Of a stretch of 64,000 bases of DNA, positions 1-8,525 are shown piece after piece (position 1 is the stretch's first letter; every line of letters begins with the position of its first letter). Location of the stretch: positions 1,163,501 to 1,227,500 of the forward strand of contig NC_014248.1 of assembly GCF_000196515.1 (NCBI RefSeq), written 5' to 3'. The notes below the pieces were generated by a model. It saw only the letters and a program-made list of their open reading frames with translations. It ran no database searches and was not told the origin of the DNA. The DNA comes from 'Nostoc azollae' 0708 (GTDB lineage: Bacteria; Cyanobacteriota; Cyanobacteriia; Cyanobacteriales; Nostocaceae). A program made the position numbers and the translations under genes.

Positions 1-1014
1 GGCATTGCTAATCAACCCCTGCAACTGATTAAAGTCACTTTAAGGAATGGGCGCATCCTCCGCATGACCGCAAATCACCGTCTTTCCATCAATGGAAGTT
101 GGGTTTATGCAGCCGATATGACTCCTGGTATGAAAATTGATTTCAGTATCGGCGAGTATAAAAATCAGCAAGATGCATCTTTACTCAATATTGATCAATT
201 CCAGTACACACGGGAAGGAAGACAATTAGAACTCGGTCATAGTCCCGGAATCACAGCAACTATGATTAAAACACCAAAAACCATGTCTCCTGATTTGTCC
301 TACTTTATTGGAGCATTATTTGGAGATGGCTGCTTGAGTCCTTATAAACACCACATCCGTTTTTGCAGGAATGATTACGCATTAGTCCAAAGACTGCAAC
401 AAATCGGAGAAGAACTTTTTGGTTTACAAGGACAGATTCGCAAATATTCTAACAGAGAAGCTTTTGAACTATCTTTTGCCAGCGTTCAGCTTTTTAACTG
501 GTTGCAACTGAATGGGTTAGCAAAAATACAAGAAAGCCAAAGCCTCGAGAGAATACCCTTAGCAATTCGTTGTTCTTCTCAAGCAACCATCTTGTCTTTT
601 TTCTGCGGTTTAATTGACACAGACGGCTGTATTCGTTCGACAGGGCGGATGTCTATTGATAGTGCCAGTGAAAAATTCCTGCGAAACCTCCAGGAAATTG
701 GTGAAGCAGTGGGTCTGTGCTTCTCGATTTTCCATAATACCCAGGGAGAAAACAAGCAAGGTCAGAAGGATATGTGGGGCTTATGTCTGAGTCGGATGTT
801 GTCTCAACCAGATGCCTTAGCTTATTTAAACAAAAATACCCAGAAAGCTAAAGCTCGTCCTATCCCTTCTGCAAAACGGAGTTTCAAATTTGAACCTTAC
901 ACTGTAAAATCTGTAGAGTGGGAAGAAACCCCCGACTATAGTTACGATTTCGCTGTGGAAGGAATAGATGATAATGACTCCTGGTACTGGCAGGGAGGAA
1001 TTAAATCTCATAAC
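1..1014 (+). other. Intein (LAGLIDADG homing-endonuclease type), C-terminal portion
   Basis: The segment has the block-B-like motif TANHRLSI near base 67, then two LAGLIDADG-like motifs, SYFIGALFGDGCLS (about base 298) and FFCGLIDTDGCI (about base 601), each with its acidic residue. It ends with YDFAVEGIDDNDSWYW and the splice junction SHN/T: the terminal His-Asn is at 1009-1014 and the following Thr is the +1 nucleophile. The endonuclease motifs and the terminal HN are all present, so splicing is plausible. The intein N-terminus lies outside the window. Confidence 0.85.
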
Positions 1015-1674
1015 ACTAAATCTCTCTTAACTGGTGCGAGTTCCGGCTGGCATCCTCCCAAAGCCCAAAGATTTATCCGCCGAATCACCTTCCGTAAAAA
1101 TGACCCCGTAGCCCTAGCTTGTATAGATTATGGTTATAATGTCATCCCATCTCAATCTGACAAAGACGAAAACGGCAACTTACTCAACGATCCTTTTGAC
1201 CCTAGTTGTACTGAATGGCTGGTAGAAATACCCGTTGCTGTCTCTTGGGCAGATTTACCAGGTGCTGATGTAATTGATGTGTCTAAATTCTCAGCCTTAG
1301 CCCAATTAGATTTTGTAATGCAAGTACAAAAGTTCTACACATCCCATAACACCTCTGCAACTTTAGAACTGCGTTCTGAGGAAGTTGAACCTTTAGGAAA
1401 GCGCATCTATGAAGCTATCCAAAACGATGAAGGGTATATTTCTGCGGCTTTATTAGCAAGGTTTGATGATTTACAATCTTTCCCCCGCTTGCCCTTTGAA
1501 CCCATAGACAAGTCCACATATCAGCGTTTGTCTCAAGAAGTCAAGGCACGACGGAAAACAGATGACTTCTGTGCAGCACTAAGTCGTTACGATTTAGGGG
1601 AAATGATGGAAGTAGGACCAAGTGGTTGTGACTCTGATAAATGTATGTTCCCAGATCAGCCGCCAACTTCATAG
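1..1674 (+). CDS. nrdJ: Adenosylcobalamin-dependent (class II) ribonucleotide reductase, C-terminal part with intein, 5' end outside window
   Basis: The frame is open from base 1, so the gene starts upstream. Codons 1-338 belong to an intein; the extein resumes at base 1015 with TKSLLTGASSGWHPPKAQRF, a motif I recognise from cyanobacterial class II ribonucleotide reductases, which make deoxyribonucleotides with vitamin B12 and no oxygen requirement. The end of the protein carries a Cys pair (GCDSDKC), consistent with the redox-active C-terminal cysteines that re-reduce the active site. No frameshift is seen in the extein part, so it looks functional. Inteins in this gene are known in Anabaena/Nostoc. 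The upstream extein and the N-terminal splice site are not visible, so a split-intein arrangement cannot be excluded. Confidence 0.85.
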   Translation, partial: GIANQPLQLIKVTLRNGRILRMTANHRLSINGSWVYAADMTPGMKIDFSIGEYKNQQDASLLNIDQFQYTREGRQLELGHSPGITATMIKTPKTMSPDLSYFIGALFGDGCLSPYKHHIRFCRNDYALVQRLQQIGEELFGLQGQIRKYSNREAFELSFASVQLFNWLQLNGLAKIQESQSLERIPLAIRCSSQATILSFFCGLIDTDGCIRSTGRMSIDSASEKFLRNLQEIGEAVGLCFSIFHNTQGENKQGQKDMWGLCLSRMLSQPDALAYLNKNTQKAKARPIPSAKRSFKFEPYTVKSVEWEETPDYSYDFAVEGIDDNDSWYWQGGIKSHNTKSLLTGASSGWHPPKAQRFIRRITFRKNDPVALACIDYGYNVIPSQSDKDENGNLLNDPFDPSCTEWLVEIPVAVSWADLPGADVIDVSKFSALAQLDFVMQVQKFYTSHNTSATLELRSEEVEPLGKRIYEAIQNDEGYISAALLARFDDLQSFPRLPFEPIDKSTYQRLSQEVKARRKTDDFCAALSRYDLGEMMEVGPSGCDSDKCMFPDQPPTS

Positions 1675-1675
1675 G

Positions 1676-1763
1676 GGATTGGTGATTGGGGATTGGTGAT
1701 TGGGGATTGGGGATTGGTTTAGAGAAAAAACTATTACCCATTACCCATTACCCATTACCCATA
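1676..1763. repeat. STRR heptamer repeats (GGGGATTGGTGATT type followed by TTACCCA type)
   Basis: Directly after the nrdJ stop there is a run of GATTGGG/GATTGGTG heptamers (about 1676-1720), then four copies of TTACCCA (about 1735-1762). The two halves are roughly complementary (TGGG against CCCA) and could fold into a hairpin. Such short tandemly repeated repetitive sequences are typical of heterocystous cyanobacteria. Confidence 0.8.
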
Positions 1764-1830
1764 AAATAGCTTTCTAAGTTACGATTGATGAAGAATTACT
1801 AATTTTTTACGGCAATACTTGGAGAGTCTA

Positions 1831-2049
1831 ATGTTTATTAATGAATTGTCACCCTTATTTAAAGAACTTGCCCAGCATCCAGTTTCATTTATGGGTGGGT
1901 TTGTCTCCGGTATCCTCAGACTCAACTTAGCTGAAGATCCTGTGAAAAGTTGGCTAGATAAACATATTACTTCAGGCGGTTTTCCTAAAGCTGGTACTGA
2001 TGTACAGAATGGTAAAACCTCTGGACCCCAACAAATTTCAATTGATTAA
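1831..2049 (+). CDS. Small conserved cyanobacterial protein, function unknown
   Basis: A 72-residue protein starting MFINELSPLFKEL. I chose the ATG at 1831 because GGAGAG sits just upstream at 1821-1826; a TTG at 1819 would place the initiator inside the Shine-Dalgarno sequence. There is an amphipathic N-terminal half with a Gly-rich stretch (FMGGFVSGILRLNL) and a hydrophilic tail. I see no membrane span or catalytic motif. I have the impression that similar small proteins occur in other Nostocales, but assign no function. It stands alone between the STRR block and the rbp leader. Confidence 0.6.
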   Translation: MFINELSPLFKELAQHPVSFMGGFVSGILRLNLAEDPVKSWLDKHITSGGFPKAGTDVQNGKTSGPQQISID

Positions 2050-2347
2050 CCTTTTATTAACCGTTAACTGTTAGAAGTTGACGGTTAATAAATGTAAAGG
2101 CGTAATAATATTTATCTTGATTTTTTTTATCGAGCAAATCACCACTTTGAATCAATTTTATCCGATTATCAAAACACTAAAAGTATATAAGGTTATATTA
2201 TATTTTTTGGTAAAATCTCATACTTTAGAAAATATCATAATCAGTTATCATAACAACAGATGCGTATGTTCAGTCTAATGACTGAATTAATTTGTGGATT
2301 TGCTAACCCTTATGGTTGATTTTCTAAGTTTCTGCCATCTGTGAATT
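2050..2347. other. AT-rich intergenic region upstream of the RNA-binding protein gene
   Basis: Very AT-rich spacer of about 300 bases with no supported gene. A 66-codon open frame at 2078-2278 lacks a Shine-Dalgarno sequence and recognisable similarity. The promoter of the downstream RNA-binding protein probably lies here, but I cannot place it. Confidence 0.4.
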
Positions 2348-2476
2348 AGAGGAGACTATGCAATGCTTACAATTTGCTTAGTTCTATATTTCCACTTGAG
2401 GCAATCGCATTTTGTTGAAAATTACGTGATCGATAATGACTATTTACGTTGGAAATCTCTCTTACCGTGCGACTGA
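2348..2476 (+). promoter_or_regulatory. rbp leader with strong Shine-Dalgarno and short overlapping upstream ORF
   Basis: AGAGGAG at 2348-2354 is the best ribosome-binding site in the neighbourhood, but it lies about 80 bases before the rbp ATG. It is followed by ATG at 2358 (7 codons, stop 2379-2381) and, at better spacing, by ATG at 2363, which opens 37 codons ending at TGA 2474-2476, 41 bases inside rbp and in a different frame. The rbp ATG itself has no visible Shine-Dalgarno. Cyanobacterial rbp genes are known for long cold-responsive leaders; a role of this short ORF in translational control is inference. Confidence 0.4.
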
Positions 2477-2735
2477 GGCAGACTTAAAAGCCGTGTTTGC
2501 CGATTATGGTGAGGTAAAAAGAGTTGTTTTACCTACTGAGCGCGAAACCGGAAGGATGCGCGGATTTGCTTTTGTTGAAATGCTTGAAGATGCTCAAGAA
2601 GATGCTGCTATCACAGAATTAGATGGTGCGGAATGGATGGGTCGTCAAGTGAGAGTTAATAAAGCAAAGCCACGAGAGGATAACGGACGGGATGATAGTC
2701 GGCGGGGGAGTTGGAGTAGAAAACAAGATTATTAA
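2436..2735 (+). CDS. rbp: RRM-type RNA-binding protein (cyanobacterial Rbp family)
   Basis: A 99-residue protein with a single RNA-recognition motif. RNP2 is IYVGNLSY (residues 3-10) and RNP1 is RGFAFVEM (about residues 42-49), both with the aromatic residues that stack on RNA bases. The tail after residue 80 is short, Arg/Asp/Ser-rich and not strongly Gly-rich. Proteins of this family bind single-stranded RNA, and several are induced by cold in Anabaena. The gene is monocistronic: an unusual leader precedes it and a clear terminator follows. No damage is seen. Confidence 0.92.
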   Translation: MTIYVGNLSYRATEADLKAVFADYGEVKRVVLPTERETGRMRGFAFVEMLEDAQEDAAITELDGAEWMGRQVRVNKAKPREDNGRDDSRRGSWSRKQDY

Positions 2736-2820
2736 TAAACCCAATCTCTAATTATCTCAGATTTTTTTCTAGTCACCCAAGATTAGTTTGCTGAAATTTA
2801 CTAGAAACGATAAAACTGTA

Positions 2821-2871
2821 CCCGACTAGTTTTGAACTGTCTGCAAGTTTACACACTAGTCGGGGCTTTTT
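2821..2871 (+). terminator. Rho-independent terminator of rbp
   Basis: CCCGACTAGT (2821-2830) pairs perfectly with ACTAGTCGGG (2855-2864) across a 24-base loop and is followed by GCTTTTTG. It ends the rbp transcript about 90 bases after the stop codon. Confidence 0.75.
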
Positions 2872-2887
2872 GTGGATCTAAATCAAG

Positions 2888-3403
2888 TCAGGATTGCACC
2901 AACAATTGACCATTATGTGGTAGAAAACCAATAACTGTATAAAGAAATCCAGCCAACGGAGGTGCAATAATATTGCTGCCGTAACCAGACACAAATTGTC
3001 AGCTACTGGCACGGGTATAGTGTTGTTTAGGAATCATCAGCGAGACTGAAGCAGAATAAGCTAAAGATTGAAATTGATTAAAAGTTCCAATAATAGCAAA
3101 TGTGAGATAAAAGTGCCAAATTTGTAAATGATTGGTGAGATGAAGTAGCAAGATGATAATTGTGCTGACAACTGCAACTGTATCACCCACCATCATCAAT
3201 AATTTTCGGTTAAATCTGTCTACAATTAAACCACTTATGGGCGTGATGATAATACTTGGTAGCAAACTAAAAAGACCTACCAAAGTGAGGGTTGTGGCTT
3301 TACCTGTAATTTCCCAGGCCCAAATTTCAATCGCAAAGTTAGTCATGTTACTACCGATGGTAGATACTAATTGACTAAGCCGAAATATCAGAAAATTACG
3401 CAT
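2888..3403 (-). pseudogene. MFS exporter (EntS/MFS_3-like), N-terminal remnant
   Basis: The readable protein begins MRNFLIFRLSQLVSTIG and holds four hydrophobic segments plus the MFS loop signature GLIVDRFNRKLLM. After 134 residues (RASS) a TGA interrupts the frame, where related proteins typically have Met (RASSMQ). The same frame continues after the stop with QFVSGYGSNIIAPPLAGFLY and stops again at 2890-2888. The remaining two thirds of a roughly 400-residue transporter are missing. It lies beside two siderophore-binding-protein pseudogenes, so siderophore export or uptake is a reasonable former role. Confidence 0.75.
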
Positions 3404-4035
3404 ACTGGCTGGTTTTGGTTGTTGTGATATTGTGATATGAAAGAAGTGGAGAAGAGGGAAGAGAAAATTTCTTTCTTCCTTTGCCCCTCTGAGCCTTTGC
3501 GTGAGATATAAAAATGTGGCTCATTGACCTAAAAATCACTGTAATAAGTAGTCGTGCAAAATAAATTTCATATTGAGGAGAGGGAACAGTGAACGGGTAA
3601 GGAGTATAGAGATTTCTGTTTTCAAAAAAATGTGCAATTAATTTTGCTCAGGTACTTATGATTTCAGTCAGTTTCGGTCATGTAACTAGGTGGGCGGAAA
3701 AATTTATAACTATGTCATGGCGAATGCAGCAAAGGGGAATCAAGCAATCCCAAGGGTTTCAAGTAATTTACATTTTGTTATATAGTTATCTTTATTGGTG
3801 TCTACCTACTTATATCGCTTGTTTGCCATTGAGATGAAAGTCTATTGGGTTGTAAATAATCATTAAGTTAAATCACCTGAGTACCATCAGTAGGTTGAGT
3901 CAAAATAATGTAATCAGTATAGGAACTATCTAAGTTTTTTCGAGCAATAGTAAATATTTATTTTAACAAATTCAGCATACTATTGTCAGTTTTGTTGACA
4001 TATGAACTGTGCTTCTCGATTATTAGAATTAACTA
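3404..4035. other. Intergenic region without supported gene
   Basis: About 630 bases between two decayed iron-transport genes. A 60-codon open frame at 3658-3837 shows no family signature or ribosome-binding site. The region is probably residue of deleted genes. Confidence 0.4.
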
Positions 4036-5019
4036 TCATGAGTTTTTTACTAAGTATTTAAATAGGTCATCTAAGATAGCATTTGCAGACAGAATATTGC
4101 CAAAAATCCAGTAACTTGAATTAACGGCATAAATTCGTTGATTTTTAAGTATATTCAAATTTTGCCATAACTGGCTGTTTTGATCTTCTTGAAAAGAATT
4201 TCCTGCACCGGGGTCTAATGCTACAAATAAAGTATCTGCATCTAATAACTCTAAACGCTCTAAACTAACCGTTACAAAAGGCAGATTTTTATTAGTAGTA
4301 AGTTGATTTTAGATTTCTGGCAGACGTATTCCTACTTCAGTAAGTAGACTGTCAGGGAATGAATACTTGGTGCGAAATTCTGAAACTTGCTTGCCAGCAT
4401 AAAAGCGGCTGATGGAAACTGTTGTTTTTGCAAGTTGATTATTGACAACTGCGCGTAATTCTTGAATTCTTTGCTGATATTGCTCAAGTATTTTTTGTGC
4501 TTGTCCACTTTTATCTGTTATTTTAGCAATACGTAATAAAGCATCTCTCCAAGCAGTTTGAATATAATTAAGTCTAATCGTAGGAGCTATTTGTGAAAAT
4601 AACTTGTATTCCTCATCACTGATAAAAAAACCTAAAATTAAATCTGGTTTTAACTGCACCATTTTTCCTATATTCGGTTGACTATCCTTTCCTAAAGAAA
4701 CTATTCCTTCAGCTTTTTGAACTAACTTTGGTATTATGCTCCCAGCCATATTAGGCTGTGTTGCTGCTATTGGTTTTAAGTCTAGCGCCAGCAATGCTGC
4801 CATCATTGTTTGATCCAAAGCGATAATGCGCTGAGGTTGTAAGGGAATACAGCTTGCACCTAAAGGATCCTTGATTAATTTACACTCAGATGTTGATAAT
4901 CTAGCCTTAGTCAAACCTTTAATTTGATGAGTATTGCTATAACAACTCTTCACTAAAATTAAGGTAATGAGCATGGAAAAACATAATTGAATACAAATAT
5001 GTATGTAATTTTTTTTCAT
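4036..5019 (-). pseudogene. Iron-siderophore ABC transporter substrate-binding protein (FecB/FepB-like), interrupted by a stop
   Basis: Residues 1-236 read MKKNYIHICIQLCFSML (signal peptide) followed by the periplasmic-binding fold motifs PQRIIALDQTMMAALLALDL and LKPDLILGFF. A TAA follows LPEI; the same frame then continues (NQLTTNKNLPFVTVSLERLE, ending at TGA 4038-4036) through the normal C-terminal domain, including YWIFGNILSANAILDDL. A single base change, for example CAA to TAA, would explain the break. The family delivers Fe(III)-siderophores to an inner-membrane ABC permease. The adjacent second copy shows a tandem duplication before decay. Confidence 0.82.
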
Positions 5020-5046
5020 TGTCTTTCATGACTCCTTGAATAAATA

Positions 5047-5450
5047 TTAAACAAGGTCATTAAGAACAGCATTAGCTGAGAGGATATTACCAAAAATCGA
5101 ATAACCTGAATCAACAGTATATACTCGATTATTTTTAACTACATTGAGCGTTTGCCATAGAGGACTACTTTTATACTTTTTGAAATGTTCTTCTAGACCT
5201 GGGTCCAGTGCTATAAACATCGCGTCTACCTCTAACAAATTTACACGCTCTAAACTAACATTGTTATAACTAACCTTTGCACCACTACTAACCTGACGTT
5301 GCGCCAGGGGTATAGATAAATTTAATTCCCCTAAAAGACCTACAGGAAATGATAATTCATGTAGGAATTGTGTAAATTGAATACTGGTATAAAAGCGCAT
5401 TGCTGAAATTTTTGGTTTTTTGAGATTTTGAGCAAAAGAGAACGGAGGCT
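5047..5450 (-). pseudogene. Second FecB-like binding protein, C-terminal fragment only
   Basis: This fragment (AQNLKKPKISAMRFYTSIQF... YSIFGNILSANAVLNDLV) aligns throughout with the C-terminal third of the neighbouring pseudogene, for example KKPKISAMRFYTS with AKTTVSISRFYAG and YSIFGNILSANAVLNDL with YWIFGNILSANAILDDL. The frame breaks at about 5450, so the N-terminal two thirds, signal peptide and start are lost. Its downstream end is 27 bases from the start of the other copy, giving head-to-tail order on the minus strand. Confidence 0.75.
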
Positions 5451-5473
5451 AGACCCCGCAAAATTTCATAGAT

Positions 5474-5481
5474 GCGATCGC
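5474..5481. repeat. HIP1 octamer GCGATCGC
   Basis: Highly iterated palindrome of cyanobacterial genomes. Further exact copies are at 7961-7968 (inside tal) and 14494-14501. They support the taxonomic placement. Confidence 0.9.
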
Positions 5482-5539
5482 CATCCGTATTGCGGTTGTA
5501 CCCTATAAAGTTTCTTAAATACTTATGTATGGTAAACAT

Positions 5540-5987
5540 ACTATTCTAGTAGTCTAAGGCATCTATGATCACTGGGAAATTTATTTATTATACCTATTAC
5601 AAGATTGTTTATGTGGTATGATGGAGGGTTTTAGATTTTATGTATTTTTGGTGTTCTTTGGGCTCGCTAATTAAAACATAACCCTGTAACTCTAACTTTT
5701 GGCTAAAATAAATACAGGCTCCCATTTTATCATAAAATTAATTCTGCAAGAGGTCTATTAGTTAGAAAAAATACTGAAAGCCATAGAGCCATCATTTGCT
5801 GAAGAAGTTAGGGATCTGAAGGTCATGGTAGCTTTGCAGTTCTGGAAAAGCAGTCCAAAATATCGAATTCTTTAGTTTATCTAAAATCAATCTTTAGTTA
5901 TCAAAATACCTTTCTAAGATAGAAGCAGCGACTAAAAATCGCCATTGGCAAAACTGACCCAACAGCAAAATGCTAGGGAGTAAAAAA
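5540..5987. other. Intergenic region upstream of fbp
   Basis: About 450 bases, AT-rich, without a supported gene. It must contain the promoter of the fbp-tal-zwf-opcA operon. An AGGGAG at about 5974-5979 is the ribosome-binding site that decides the fbp start at 5988. I cannot place an NtcA site or a -10 box with confidence. Confidence 0.45.
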
Positions 5988-7064
5988 ATGGCTCAAATAT
6001 CAGAACCGTTAGATTTGTCTATCAACTACGCTACAGATAAAGCCCTAGATCGTGATTGTACAACCTTATCGCGTCACGTACTCCAGCAACTGCAAAGTTT
6101 TTCCGGAGAGGCACAGGATTTGAGTGCGCTGATGAATCGCATCGCTTTGGCTGGTAAACTAGTGGCGCGTCGCATGAGCAATGCGGGGTTAATGGAAGGG
6201 GTGCTGGGATTTACTGGAGAAGTTAACGTCCAGGGAGAATCCGTTAAAAAGTTGGATGTCTACGCCAATGATGTATTTATCTCGGTTTTTAAGCAAAGCG
6301 GCTTAGTTTGTCGCCTAGCTTCCGAGGAAATGGAAAATCCCTATTACATTCGAGAGAACTGCCCCATTGGTCGTTATACCTTGTTGTATGACCCCATAGA
6401 CGGCTCATCTAACACTGATACTAATCTCAGCTTGGGTTCGATTTTCTCCATCCGTCAACAGGAAGGAAACGATAGTGATGGTAAGGCTACTGACCTCCTA
6501 ACTAATGGACATAAGCAAATTGCTGCTGGGTATATACTGTATGGGCCTAGTACAATGCTGATCTATACTATAGGTAAGGGCGTTCATTCCTTTACTTTAG
6601 ATCCCAGTTTAGGAGAGTTTATTCTCACAGAAGAAAATATCAAGATTCCTGACCACGGTTCAGTTTACAGCGTCAATGAGGGGAATTTCTGGCAGTGGGA
6701 TGAATCCATTAGGGAATACATTCGCTATGTTCATAGTACTGAAGGTTATACCGCTCGTTACAGTGGCGCCATGGTGAGTGATATTCATAGAATTTTAGTT
6801 CAAGGTGGTGTATTTCTCTATCCAGGCACGCTGCAAAAACCAGAGGGTAAATTGCGTCTGCTCTATGAATCTGCACCTTTAGCATTTGTGATTGAACAAG
6901 CGGGTGGTCGTGCTACTACAGGATTAGTAGATATTTTGGATGTAGTTCCGAAAAAGCTACACCAAAGAACACCTCTAATTATTGGTAGTAAACAAGATGT
7001 AGCTAAGGTTGAGTCTTTTATTCAGAACGGTCATGAGCCGAAGTTTAAAAAAGCGTCTAACTGA
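5988..7064 (+). CDS. fbp: Fructose-1,6-bisphosphatase class I
   Basis: A 358-residue protein, normal length, starting [15 protein letters not shown] prefer this ATG to the one 18 bases upstream because AGGGAG lies between them. It hydrolyses fructose 1,6-bisphosphate to fructose 6-phosphate in gluconeogenesis and the Calvin cycle. The metal and substrate signature [14 protein letters not shown] is present with DPIDGSSN at residues 135-142, and the C-terminal half has [13 protein letters not shown] and [16 protein letters not shown]. It is the first gene of the fbp-tal-zwf-opcA cluster known from Nostoc, where it feeds hexose phosphate into the oxidative pentose phosphate pathway. No damage is seen. 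Confidence 0.95.
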   Translation: MAQISEPLDLSINYATDKALDRDCTTLSRHVLQQLQSFSGEAQDLSALMNRIALAGKLVARRMSNAGLMEGVLGFTGEVNVQGESVKKLDVYANDVFISVFKQSGLVCRLASEEMENPYYIRENCPIGRYTLLYDPIDGSSNTDTNLSLGSIFSIRQQEGNDSDGKATDLLTNGHKQIAAGYILYGPSTMLIYTIGKGVHSFTLDPSLGEFILTEENIKIPDHGSVYSVNEGNFWQWDESIREYIRYVHSTEGYTARYSGAMVSDIHRILVQGGVFLYPGTLQKPEGKLRLLYESAPLAFVIEQAGGRATTGLVDILDVVPKKLHQRTPLIIGSKQDVAKVESFIQNGHEPKFKKASN

Positions 7065-7240
7065 TGTCAGTAATGAAGCTAAACATTGGCAATTTGGGAT
7101 TGGAATGTAGGACTAGCAATGTTTAGCCGTGAAGTTCCAAATGATCTCAGTTGGTTGATGTCAAATGCAAAAACCACCATCAACTGAGGAATTTTTTCAA
7201 CTTCATCAAAAACACTGTTAATAGGAGTTAAAAAATAGCT

Positions 7241-8386
7241 ATGGCAACCAATCATTTATTAGAGATAAAACAATACGGTCAAAGTATCTGGATGGATAAT
7301 TTGAGCCGTGAGATTATTGAATCAGGGGAACTCGAAAACTTGGTAAAAAATCAAGGAATCTCTGGTATTACCTCCAATCCTGCCATCTTTGAAAAAGCAA
7401 TTACTGGTAATGCCATTTATGATGCTGATATTGAAGCCGGAATTCGTGAGGTTTTACCAACATACAAAATCTATGAATCACTAATTTTCGCAGATATCCG
7501 CAATGCTTGTGATATTTTGCGCCCTGTTTATGAAGCCACGAATGGTCTTGATGGTTATGTGAGTATAGAAGTTCCACCAACTATAGCTCATGATACCCAA
7601 GCAACAATAGCTGAAGCTCGTCGCTATTTCCAAGAGATTGGGCGAGAAAATGTGATGATTAAAATTCCTGGGACTGAGGCGGGTTTACCGGCAATAGAAC
7701 AAGCAATATTCGAAGGAATTAACATCAACGTGACGCTGTTATTTGCTGTCCAAAGTTACATTAATACAGCTTGGGCGTATATTCGTGGGTTGGAAAAGAG
7801 AGTGACTCAAGGTAGGGATATCAGCAAAATTGCTTCTGTAGCCAGCTTTTTTCTCAGCCGGATTGATAGCAATATCGACGGTAAGATAGATGCTAAATTG
7901 CAGCGAGGCGTTGATGACATTAATCATGAAGCGGTGCTGCGAGGGGTAAGAGGGAAAGTTGCGATCGCCAACGCCAAGATAGCTTACCAAGAATACAAAA
8001 AAATCACCAGCACCGATGCCTGGCAAGCCCTATCAACAAAAGGTGCAAAAGTCCAGCGGTTACTGTGGGCCAGCACCAGCACCAAAGACCCCAGTTACAG
8101 TGATGTCATGTACGTCGATCAACTAATTGGCAAAGACACAGTGAACACCTTACCACCAGCTACTATAAAGGCTTGTGCTGATCATTGTAATGTAAGCGAT
8201 TACCTGGAGACAGGCACTTTAGAAGCTTACACCCTCATAGAAAGCTTGAAAGAACCGGACATCAACATTGATATTAATACGGTAATGGACGAACTACTCG
8301 CCGAAGGTATTGATAAGTTTGTCCAGCCCTTCCAGTCACTCATGAACTCTTTAGAAGGCAAAGTCAAGCTATTGTCACCAGTATAG
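7241..8386 (+). CDS. tal: Transaldolase
   Basis: A 381-residue transaldolase of the longer type found in cyanobacteria and plants. It transfers dihydroxyacetone units between sugar phosphates in the non-oxidative pentose phosphate branch. The Schiff-base lysine is Lys141 in VMIKIPGTEAG; SGITSNPAIFEKAI (about residues 40-53) and the VTLLFAVQSY strand are also typical. AGGAG at 7223-7227 lies rather far from the ATG. The gene follows fbp after about 175 bases. A HIP1 octamer lies inside the coding sequence. Intact. Confidence 0.95.
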   Translation: MATNHLLEIKQYGQSIWMDNLSREIIESGELENLVKNQGISGITSNPAIFEKAITGNAIYDADIEAGIREVLPTYKIYESLIFADIRNACDILRPVYEATNGLDGYVSIEVPPTIAHDTQATIAEARRYFQEIGRENVMIKIPGTEAGLPAIEQAIFEGININVTLLFAVQSYINTAWAYIRGLEKRVTQGRDISKIASVASFFLSRIDSNIDGKIDAKLQRGVDDINHEAVLRGVRGKVAIANAKIAYQEYKKITSTDAWQALSTKGAKVQRLLWASTSTKDPSYSDVMYVDQLIGKDTVNTLPPATIKACADHCNVSDYLETGTLEAYTLIESLKEPDINIDINTVMDELLAEGIDKFVQPFQSLMNSLEGKVKLLSPV

Positions 8387-8389
8387 GGA

Positions 8390-8519
8390 CTGGGGATTGG
8401 GGACTGCGGACTGGGGACTGGGGACTGGGAAATAGGAAAACACTCTTACCTACCCTATACCCCACAACTTACACCCTATAACCCTTCCCTAAATCTAAAA
8501 TCCAAAATCCAAAATCCAA
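8390..8519. repeat. Heptamer repeats between tal and zwf
   Basis: Two arrays occupy the spacer: GGACTGG/GGATTGG units (about 8390-8430) and AAATCCA units (about 8490-8518, three to four copies). The zwf ATG follows only a few bases after the second array, leaving no visible Shine-Dalgarno sequence. Confidence 0.8.
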
Positions 8520-8525
8520 AATTCT

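Noticed and set aside
1819-1830. TTG start for the 72-residue protein
   Set aside because: It overlaps the GGAGAG ribosome-binding site that serves the ATG at 1831.
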